Shown here piece after piece: positions 40,988 through 50,700 of a stretch of DNA of 64,000 bases. Below the pieces are notes generated by a model, which was not told the DNA's origin, searched no databases, and saw only the letters and a list, made by a program, of their open reading frames with translations. The stretch covers positions 4,868,836 through 4,932,835 of the forward strand of contig CM034599.1 of NCBI GenBank assembly GCA_020091685.1, read 5' to 3'. Origin of the DNA: Lutjanus erythropterus (Eukaryota; Chordata; Actinopteri; Lutjaniformes; Lutjanidae). How positions within the stretch are numbered: position 1 is the stretch's first letter; the number at the start of each line of letters is the position of its first letter. The translations under genes and the position numbers were made by a program.

Positions 40988-41328
40988 ATTCCCAAACTTA
41001 AGAATGCCACAGTCCACTGTGAAATCTGAAAATCTTCTGCAGCCTTTAATGGCAACTCTGATCAACACTTGAAACTAATCGTACAATGACGAGATGTAAG
41101 ATACACTCCAATGTTAAACAAGGTCAGATAAATGAAGTATAGGACCTAATTTAAGTCCCATGGCTTTGTTTTATTAGTTGTGATTACTTTTTAAAATTAA
41201 TCAGAAATATTTTATGGTGATTTCAAACTCACAAAATTGAAACTTAAAAAACATTTTATTTACTTATTTTTCATTACCTCTCACGGCTCCCCTGCAGGGT
41301 CCTCACAGCCCACACTTTGAGAAAACAT
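40988..41328. mobile_element. Short hAT-like remnant
   Basis: The left end CATTCCCAAACTTAAG and the right end CCTCACAGCCCACACTTTG resemble paired ends of hAT-type repeats that open CCCAAACTTT and close CACACTTTGAGAA. Confidence 0.4.
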
Positions 41329-42970
41329 CTATACTGTTATGATGGTTGATATAGTGCAGCCGTTCCCAGAGACTGGGTCGCAACAAGCGTCAAGATATTA
41401 CAAGGTGATGTGGAAATGGCAGTAAAAATGGTCAGGAGCAAATTAATCTTAATTAAGTCCTCAGATTTATTGATAAGGCCTATTGTGAATTGGGTCATGA
41501 TGGTTTGTGATTTTTAAAAAGTGGGTGACTTTGGTTTGGGCAGGGCCTTTCTGTGCAGAGTTTGCATGTTCTTCTACGTACGCTAGGTCAATTTTCCAGT
41601 CAGTACCCCTGATTAAGATGCTGGCTTGGAACTGGAGTTGGTCCCCTTGTGTTGCACAGCAGCTGCCATAGATATATTACAAGAAACTAGACAGTGAGTG
41701 CAAAGATGGCACCCATTCAGTCCAATGAGAGTTGCTCGCCTGGAGCATAAGCAGAAAACGTTTTCTAGCTTCTTCCACAGACTGTGCACAGGAGTGTTTC
41801 CCCCCTAACCCCTGCCCATGAGTTCCCGCTCTTTACATTCCCTTTTTAGGCTTGGGGAAGGTTTTTCAAATATAAAAACACAGTGGATTATAAATTCATA
41901 ATAAAGAGAGTCTTACGTGACCTCACTTGCAGTTTGAAGTGTCCTGTCAACTGTTTTACAGACGTCTCTTTTAAAATGGGGGGAAAGGGGGGAATATTTT
42001 GTGGCAATAACAAGAGCGGCAACTGGGAAAACTAGGCGGCAAAGTGGAGCGACGATGCCTCATCTAGTTCTGTTATAAGTCTGTGGCAGCTGCCCACAGC
42101 TCCTTATAATTAGGAAGCATTATGAATGCCGTCATAGTGCACTATAGATTTTTTTTATCTGTGGATATTTAAGTTATCTTTAATATCTCTATCTCTTCGT
42201 TTGTGTGTGTGGATTAATGTGTTTTGAAGTGAGATTTTTTATATGTTACTGATAACGTCTTCACCTCGTGTCCAAGTAGAAGACAGAGGGAATAGAACTG
42301 GATGTTATGGTCAGTGACCAGTACAGATCTAAACTCTAGAGTAAATACAAGGAATGTCCTAATTTTTTCTGTTTCCCTTACACAACACTGTTTGCATACC
42401 GGTGTCATGGGCTGCACAGATACTACCTCACTCCAGGAACCCAGTTAAGATAAGTAGAAGATTGTAAAAGAGTCTGGGATAAATAGTCAGTAATTGTATC
42501 CAACCTGGACACGTCAACGAGTGTGGGAAATCATCTGAAAAATAGCTCAGACCCTTTTCTTTTGTTTCTCTCGGTCTCCACGGTAACATCCAAAACAGGA
42601 TACGTCCTCAGATAATAAAACAAAAGTGGAGGCTCGGCGGCCAAGAATTCGCCGGGAGAAGAAGGGGAAGAGGGGCCGGCCCACACCCAGAGACAGAGGA
42701 CTGTTGACAGACGGGCAGCGAGAAGTCCTCGTGTTCTTGTCACCCAGTGTTTTTGTGTTTGAAAAGGGCTGCAGGTCACTCTCAGTCCTGTCTAGACAAA
42801 AGGCAATCTGTCTCTAATTCAAGATCATCATTAATTCAACGTGGACTCCACAGGCTTCCTGCCACGCTGATGATGAGTTTTACAAAGCTCATTTAGTCCC
42901 TCTGCAATTAAATGTTTACAAGTTTACAGTAGTCAGACATATTTGTTTTCCAGTCCACAATTTCATGTAC

Positions 42971-42972
<2 letters not shown>

Positions 42973-43035
<63 letters not shown>
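42973..43035. repeat. (AC)n microsatellite
   Basis: 63 bases of uninterrupted AC repeat, ending 17 bases before the second minisatellite-bearing element. Confidence 0.97.
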
Positions 43036-43038
<3 letters not shown>

Positions 43039-43051
43039 TGAAATACTTTAT

Positions 43052-44023
43052 ACACTCTTAGAAATGAGGGTTCCAACAGGGTTCTTCCTAAAAGACTAAG
43101 GTGCTACACAGAACCATTTGCTTGTGAAGAACAGTTTTTTGAAGAAAGGGTTCATCAAAGGTTCTTTGTAAGACAAAGGGTGCTATCAAGAAGAGACAAA
43201 TGCAGCAGTCCAAGATCCAGTTTCCCCTACTGGATTACAGAAGAAATAAAGATTCCAAAAGGGTTCTTCCTGGGGGGCTAAGGTTCTACCAAGAACCGTT
43301 TGATTCTGAAAAACTTTTTTGAAGGATTCTTTGTAGGACTAAAGGTTCCACTAAGAACCCTTTTTGTTCAAAGAACCCTTTATGGAAAAGAAAGTTCTTC
43401 AAGGATTGTTGGGATCCTTGAAGAACTCTTACATCAAAGGGTTCTTTGTATAAACGGGTTCTTGGTAGAATCCCCTGAGCGTCTTCTAGATAAAACCCTT
43501 GGAATATAAAAAAGGTTCTAGGTGAAGCCCCCTGGGTGTGTTCTAGATAAAACTCCTAGAATATGAAAGGGTTCTCAGTAGAACCCCCTGGATGTGTTGT
43601 AGATAAAACCTCCAAAATATAAAAGGGTTCTTAGTATAACGCCATTGTGTTCTAGATAAAACCCTTGGAATATAAAAAGGTTTTTGGTGGAATCCCATGA
43701 TTGTGTTCAAGTTAAAAGTCTCAAAATATAAAAAGGTTCTAGGTAGAACCCCCTGTGGGTTCTAGATAAAACCCCTGGAATATAAAACCGTTCCTGGCAG
43801 AACCAGGCACTTTTATACTCTATACGCTTAGCAGGTGGAAAGGTTCTAGAAAGGGTTTCCTGGTGGAACCATCACAACGTAGAAGGGTTGTAGGTCTCTC
43901 TGAAAGGGTTCAACATGGAATCTTTATAAAAGGTTCCACAAGGAACCAAAACAAGTTCTCCTACTGGGACAAGCCAAAGAACCCTTTGTGGTTCTAATTG
44001 GGAACCTTTATTTCTAAGGGTGT
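43052..44023. mobile_element. Inverted-repeat element with internal minisatellite, copy 2
   Basis: Begins ACACTCTTAGAAATGAGGGTT and ends CCTTTATTTCTAAGGGTGT, a clear terminal inverted repeat. The left half is made of AAGGGTTCTT-type repeats. From about 43,440 to 43,800 the same roughly 57-bp AACCCTTGGAATATAAAAGG unit as in copy 1 is repeated. Directly follows a CA microsatellite. No obvious target-site duplication. Confidence 0.8.
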
Positions 44024-44421
44024 CCACTCACACACAAACAGCACTAAAGAACATCTTTCCCGCCTCACTGCTCCTCCTCCTCAGGCTCGACTGTACACAG
44101 AACCCACCATTCATTACACACACACGCACCGTCATATAGGAGGAACAAGAGCGTGTAACTTAAGTAATTCACTGATGTCATGCAAACAGTGACGGGAAGC
44201 CAAATGTTATATAACCTGGCTGTTAGAGAACGCCGCTCCTGCCAAAGCATACAGAAGACGAGGGCACGATGATGTAATTTCAGGATGCCGACACCATCGC
44301 GGTCGAGTCACTGCACAGATATTAACGCATGTTTCCTCGTTCAGGAAGGTCTTTAAACACATCATCTGTAACATTCAGGATGATAATAACACGATGCATG
44401 GTGTCTTATGTAAAAGAAATG

Positions 44422-44427
44422 TTTATT
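44422..44427 (-). terminator. ssh1: Probable ssh1 polyadenylation signal
   Basis: AATAAA on the minus strand in a U-rich context. Upstream UGUA elements (for example around 44,500) support use as the distal poly(A) site. Confidence 0.6.
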
Positions 44428-44894
44428 TCCATAATGAACACATACAGTACATTATTTTGAACAACATAAAAAGTGCAATATGCATTCAAACTACAGCAAT
44501 GTACAGTACAAAAGTTACTGCATACTTAAATATAAAAAGAAAATGGTTACAAAACTGTGAAGTAACCTATCGTGATCGTTGTCACGTCAGTGTGACAAAA
44601 GCATTTCAAACTCACTGATGATATGAGCGTAAAAGCTTAACAGCTATGAGCCCGATGACTTCACTGAGTCTCTCTCGTTTCTCCCAAAAGGTGCAAAAAG
44701 ATGTGACAGCATTTAAATACGTACATGATTGACAATACGGTTCACATATTTTGTACAGCTTCAATGGTGTTTCCAATTTGTCGAGACAGCCAAAGAACTT
44801 TGGTCTTTCACATTTCAAAAAGCACAAATGAGTTTAAAATGTTGGCAACCCTTGAGGATGAGTTGATTTAAGGTAAAGAAGGTTTACATGTGAA

Positions 44895-45647
44895 ATGTTT
44901 AAAGGGATAGTTCAGAATATTTGAGGTAGGGTTGTATGAGGTACTTATCAATAGTGTTTTAGCCACCTTAAAAAAGGTCCACTCAAAAAAAAACAAAACA
45001 ATATCAGCTGAAGTGTACATTATATTTAGAATATTTTCACAGCTTTACTTTGGCGTCAGACAGGCATATCTGATGGGAAACCACTGTTATGTAGCCAAAT
45101 ATCACTCTCTCTCAAAACTAAACCAAACTCCATGGGCAAAATTTTACTCTGCATAACATGGGAGTTGCTGTCTCTTTAGTTAATCCTCTGATAGTTTGTG
45201 ATATTGTGTGACTTCAGTGTTTTAAAAGAATAGTTCAGATTCAACAAATAACACACAGTAACACAAACAAACTTAACAGATCTAGGCAGCAGCAAACCAG
45301 CAGCTGCTGTGTTCTGCAAGGTAAAATTACTAATTTTGCCTATGGAGTTTGGTTGGTTTGGAGAGTGACATGTGGCTTATATAGCACTGGTTTCCTATCA
45401 GAAAAGGCTGTCTGACGACAAGATAAAGCGGTGAAAATATTTTGAATATAGCATACACTTAAACTGATACTATTTTTTTTTTTTACATGGAACTATTTGA
45501 AATGACTGGAATACCTTTTGCTGCTGACCCTGTCCACAGCAGTGCATTGCTTAGCTTCGGTGCTGACACTCCTGTCTTCTTCTGACCCCCATTTTCAGCA
45601 CCTCATACAACCTCACATTAAATAATCCAAACTATCCCTTTAATGTT
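44895..45647. mobile_element. Foldback inverted-repeat element, copy A (full length)
   Basis: The left end TTTAAAGGGATAGTTC..GGTTGTATGAGG is mirrored at the right end (CCTCATACAACC..ACTATCCCTTTAA), giving terminal inverted repeats of roughly 45 bp. The interior is itself largely palindromic: the block with CCAAATATCACTCTC and ACTCCATGGGC returns inverted 200-300 bases later. Non-coding, so a MITE/foldback element. Confidence 0.85.
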
Positions 45648-46729
45648 TTGTGTTCATCTCTTGCCAAAGCGTAGTTTAGCCTGGGAAAAAACCCCTCACA
45701 TATTATATAATTTGACTGCCATAAATCCTCAGTTCCTGTCACACTAGGCGTTTGTATTGTGATTTCAAGCCATGCAGCGTGACTCCTCTCATCCTCTCTG
45801 CTCTCCCATGAACATTGTAGGGAATGATGAGGTCAATAACATTACTGTAATGTTATTTTGGAAGATAGCTTGCTGTGTACCAGTATTCACTCAATAAAAA
45901 AAGCAGTGCAAAAGGAACAACAAACTCAGAAATGTTTTTGTTCTGTTTGTTGCAAACAGTGAGCAAGCCTCTGGCAAAACACAAGTCACAACCTTTTCTC
46001 TTCTCGTTCATCACATTCACTCACTCACAGACTGACATATAGTTAATGCATTAACACACGCCTCTGCATTAAAATGAGTTCACGACTGATCTCCTCACTT
46101 TAATTCGACGTCAGCAAATGAACTGAATGAAGCTCTAGCCCGGTGTTCGTCTGAGAAAGAGCTCCGTGAATGCAACATGAGGTAACCATTAATTTTACAA
46201 CCCTCTAGCATCTAAAACATAAACTGTGCGGTAAACAACTCTACATTTATTAACACTTTGCTTTCTGTCGAGTTCATCAATGTAGGCTACCACTTTGTAC
46301 CAGACAGGTAAAAATAATCTAAGTGCCGATGGATACCATGATTTGGTACATATCAGGTACTGTGAAGTTAAAGGTTATAGAGCGTCTCATACCCTCTCAT
46401 CATCCTGCAGTCTAACACACAGCTCTGTGCCTCTGGTCTCATACGTAAGGCACTTGTTTGTCCATGAATCAAACCAAGTTAGAGGTGAACTGATGGCTTT
46501 ACACGTTTGTCAGATACAGCAATATGACTTTCATCACCAAGGAAACGAAATGATTCAGTTTCATCACTGTGAACAGCAGTTTGAGAAACAATGTGGCAAA
46601 GGAGAGCGTAGACAACTCCTTATAACAACAGTTGGCATTTTTTTTGTTTTCATTTTGTTTGAATCGACTCTCCAGACCCACAGGGTGACGAATGACCGGG
46701 TGGAGTGTTTATAACCTCCTCTTGACGTG

Positions 46730-47773
46730 TCAGCTTCTGGGCTCACCTGGTAGCGCCCTCTCTGGAGTGTGCAGGTCCTTGCAGGGCCGGGCCAGAGCAG
46801 AGGCGGTGGGTGAGTCCCACTCCAGGCTGGGGTCCGGCTCGGGGGACAGCGAGAGGAGCAGTAGTGTTCCTGCGTCTGAGGAGCAGGCCGAGCACAGGTC
46901 CTCCGAGGAGAAGTTGAGGCTGCCCAACTTGGCCAGCGAGTTGGAGCGCTTCAGCCTCGAGGGCACGGTGAGGCCCGCCAGGCGCATGCGGGTCTCGATC
47001 TCCTGCGCCCTCTGACGCACGAGGCCGGGTTTCCCCCTCACGCTGCGCAGGCTGTCGCTGCTGGAGCTGCGCGTCAGGGTGGAGCCGTGAGGTGAAGATG
47101 TGGGCGTGAGCAACCCAGACCCCACCACCCCCAGCAAGGCTTCATTGGTCAGCGGCACCACCAGTGGCTCTAACCGCACTTGGCATGGTGTAGAAGATTT
47201 AGGGAAGTCGTCCTCTTCATCTTCAGCGTGATAGAGGGTCTTTTTGGACCTCTGGCATGCATGCAGGGGCGAGTGCAGGCCCTCCTGGGACAAACCTGAA
47301 AGTCTCTCCAATCTCTCTGCACGCCGGCGGACCAGCCCAGACCTCTGCAGCTGCAGAAGGGTCTCCTGTTGTTGGCCGATGTAGCACGCCACAGCGGGCT
47401 TCTCTTCCTCCACATCCATCCTCATCAGCTCAGGGAGAGCGTCTGAGGAAGATGAAGATTTACTTTTCAGACTCTCAGACTTTGCTTCTAATAAATCACC
47501 GTCGTCCTTCAGCTCCAATAAATGCACTGAGTCTCCTGGCTGCTCGTCTCTGTCGAGTGGAGCTGTGGGCGTGGAGGCAGCACACTTGGCACAGTCACAC
47601 TGAGGGCCACAGGGGTGCAGCAGGGCCCCTGAACAGGGACGGGACAGTAGGAGTGAAGCACTTGGGACTTCAGGAGGACTGGCGTTAAGGCGAATTTTCA
47701 GGGGAGGAGAGTCTTCTTTCTGCTTGGACCGTATAGAGGCATCAGCTGGAGGAGTGATGGAGTAAGATCTTAG
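46730..47773 (-). CDS. ssh1: ssh1 terminal coding exon 14
   Basis: Begins LRSYSITPPADASIRSK after CATTTAG and stays open for 347 codons to TGA. Recognisable SSH1 tail motifs are GQQQETLLQLQRSGLVRRRA, TRSSSSDSLRSVRGKPGLV and RLKRSNSLAKLG. In human SSH1 the serines in the last two blocks are 14-3-3 docking/phosphorylation sites that hold the enzyme inactive and away from F-actin; the RSxS cores are retained here. The second AG (six bases further in) would hit a stop quickly, so the first acceptor is the one used. Confidence 0.95.
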   Translation of the reverse strand, partial: LRSYSITPPADASIRSKQKEDSPPLKIRLNASPPEVPSASLLLSRPCSGALLHPCGPQCDCAKCAASTPTAPLDRDEQPGDSVHLLELKDDGDLLEAKSESLKSKSSSSSDALPELMRMDVEEEKPAVACYIGQQQETLLQLQRSGLVRRRAERLERLSGLSQEGLHSPLHACQRSKKTLYHAEDEEDDFPKSSTPCQVRLEPLVVPLTNEALLGVVGSGLLTPTSSPHGSTLTRSSSSDSLRSVRGKPGLVRQRAQEIETRMRLAGLTVPSRLKRSNSLAKLGSLNFSSEDLCSACSSDAGTLLLLSLSPEPDPSLEWDSPTASALARPCKDLHTPERALPGEPRS

Positions 47774-50700
47774 CTAAATGAAGAGTAAGAAAGAAAGAGA
47801 GAAATGTCAGAGGAAATGTGGTCATTTTTGCAAACTGGAGTCAAGAAATGAATAACATTCATTCTTTTCATTCTAAAATCAGGGTTCAAACACATTTTTG
47901 ATGTCAAAATTTCACACTTTTCCAGACTCCTCAGTTGATTTTTGACATCTGAGTACAAATAGCTGGATGCTGATGTTGACAAATCAATTACTTCCACGCA
48001 GAAAGTTGGATGATGCTCCACTGTTAAACATCTCTGCCCAAAGAAGAAGTAAACTAACCTGTGCTACATATACTTGTAATATTGTCCCTTAACATAGCGT
48101 TTCCCAACCTTGGTCCTCAGGGACCCCCTGCCCTCAGGTGTGTTGGAACAGGGAAACATCTATAACATGCAAGGCAGTGGGTCCCTGAGGACCAGGGTTG
48201 GGAAACACTGCCTTAACACACTGAATAAGCAATATTATATTATCATTCCCTGCGTATTTTTGGTCTCTTCTATAAATAAGAACTGAAAATCAGTTTAAAG
48301 AAAAAGTCAAATAATTTAATTTTCACAGAGTTTGAGTGTGTCCTTGTTTATTATCTGTGTCCATGGAAACGAGGATGAACACAGCCATAAAGGTTTGGTT
48401 TCCTTATGCGGAAAAGATGGTCTGTTTACCTTCCTGACAATAACCACATCACTGCATAATGCATGTTCAGACAAGCTTGGTATCTGGGCATTTGTGATGC
48501 TATGTATAAATGCAATTCAAATATATTGCTGCATTTTATTTTAAACTAATTTGGTGATGGATGTCTGGATTTGGAGCAGCAGGCTGTGATCTACAGGCGT
48601 AGATGCAGCTCTATGGGACTCTGTGTTCAGTTGCACATCATAACTTCTTGCCTTTTTTTCAAGGACATTAAGATCACTCTGACTAATCACTCTCTCACAC
48701 AGTGGTAAATATTTTGCACTGGCTGCCTGCTCCAAACGCCAGGAAAAACACTCTGCCTGTATGATCAATTGATTTTTAGGAATTCAGCATTTCATATAGT
48801 AGAAAACAGAATATGGCAAATAGTCTGAAAATACATAGTTTTTCAATACAATCAAATACAAAGTCAGTACCTGTCAAAATGCCATACTGTGTAGGAACCC
48901 TATTAAATGTAGGTTAATCACGTAGCTCAAACTTACATTAAGGTTTTGTGGAGTGGTCAAATGGTTGTTGTTGTTGGAGTTTTCATTTAGGGTTGCCAGG
49001 TCCATCCCGTTACCCTCCGTATCCACATCTTGTGTCTCCTCTCCTCCGCCTCCTTCCCCGCCCCCTCCATCATCGGGTTGCATGAGTACCTCCATCTCTG
49101 CCTCCTCCTTTTGCACCTCCTCCTCATCCTCCTCCTCCACTGTACTGAACTCCAGCCTCAGACGCAGCTCCTCCAGAGGCTCGGGGCACCGGGAGCTCGT
49201 TTGGGCAGCAGTTCCCTCCGCTGAGGGCCCGAAGTGGGAGAGTGGCAAGGCCTCATCGTCCAGCAGAGCGTCTCGCTCCACATCCTCGATTTCTATAAAC
49301 ACTTTCTCCATGCCGAGGAGGGGAGGGCCACGCACCGGCGTTGATGGCTCACTGTCCAGTGCTGAGTCAGAGAGCCGGCGGAAATAGTAGTTGTTGTAGG
49401 CAGGGTCGATGTCCAATGAGACAGTCCTGCACGGTGAGGGACACGCAGCCCCCTTATCAGACAGCGCCTCCTCACAACAGGGAGACATCCCCGGCTCTGG
49501 AGTCAGGTGACCTCCCTCGTCCCCTCCACAGCACTGAGACAAGCCCTGCTGCCCCTCGACCATCTCACAGTCTGCGTCTGGATGCCACAGCTTGTTGTGA
49601 CGCTGCTTACTAGAAATACACAAATACAGAGTGCAGAAATCAACAAACAGGTCTGCTGAGAAAGGACAACTGAAAACTGAACACACACACGGAGCTGTAC
49701 CTAGCATCCAGGATGCCCTCGTACTCGGCCAGCTGCCTCATGAAACCTGGGTTGGGTCGTGTGATGCTTCTCTTTTGCTTGACAAAGTTGTAGGCCTTCT
49801 CTAGCGACCACCCATACTCCTTCATGGCATAAGCAATGACTGTGGAGGCGGACCGACTGACACCCATCTTACAGTGAACGAGACACTTGGAGTGGTTCTT
49901 TCTGTGAGGGAGAATTTAAAACATAAAAACATAGTTTAACTAAAAAAAAATCTTCACCTCCCCCCAAAAACAAGCTTTTTCAAGAGATTTCAACTGCATC
50001 ACATGGTCTTTCTCAGTGCATGGAGCTTATTCAGTTGTCATGGAGATAATTCAGGTGTAATCAAGTGACTTAAGGAGTTTTAGCCACATGGTAAAAAGTT
50101 GCTTTATGTGGGTGTTTGGGGGCCTGGGTGGTTAAATACTCCAGGAAAAGCTGATGTGTGGGCCTCAAGTTTAGAGTTTTTCAATCTCACTCTGTAATTA
50201 GTTACAGCATATTACAAAAACACACATTACCTTAAAGGGATCATTCAGATTTTTTGAAGAAGGGTTGTATGAGGTGGAATATTTTCACCGCTTTAATTTG
50301 CCATTACACAGCATTTTCTGCTAGGAAACCACCGTTACATAAACCAAATATCACTCTCTCCAAATCAACCAGACTCCATGGGTGAAATTAGTCATTTTTA
50401 CCCAGCAGAACATGGGAGCTGCTGATCCACTGCTGCCTCAATCAGTTAGTTTGTTTGTGTTATTGTGTGGCTTCTGTGTTTCAAAGGGTTAGTTCGGATT
50501 CACCAACGTGTACAAAATAACAAAAACAAACTAACAGATTGAGGCAGCAGTGGACCAGCATCTCCTGTCTCCTGCAAGGTAAAATTACTGACTTTACCAA
50601 TGGAGTCTGTTGGCTTTGGAGAGAACGATATTTGGTTTATATAAGGGCAGTTTCCCGTTGGTAGTAATCCAATCTGTACCTTTAAACACTTGCATCATAA

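Larger units (their letters stand above)
40501..44400. other. Transposon-rich spacer between the unrecognised gene and ssh1
   Basis: Contains hAT-like remnants at about 40,988-41,328 and 41,357-41,530, a fish repeat motif (TTTCTGTGCAGAGTTTGCATG) near 41,550, a CA microsatellite and the second minisatellite-bearing element. No coding region could be supported. Confidence 0.55.
44405..46729 (-). other. ssh1: ssh1 3' untranslated region
   Basis: About 2.3 kb between the stop codon and a convincing polyadenylation signal (GGAAATAAACATTTC on the minus strand, hexamer at 44,422-44,427). The last 400 bases are U/A-rich with several UGUA motifs and look like a real mRNA end. A second AATAAA at 46,246-46,251 could give a short 3' UTR. 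A foldback transposon (44,895-45,647) lies inside the long form. Confidence 0.65.

Noticed and set aside
46295-46714. 139-codon + strand frame opposite the ssh1 3' UTR
   Set aside because: No family resemblance and antisense to the ssh1 transcript end. No promoter or poly(A) context.
48953-49387. + strand Ser-rich frame opposite ssh1 exon 13
   Set aside because: Shadow of the Glu/Gly-rich coding strand, which carries the conserved slingshot motifs and correct splice sites.
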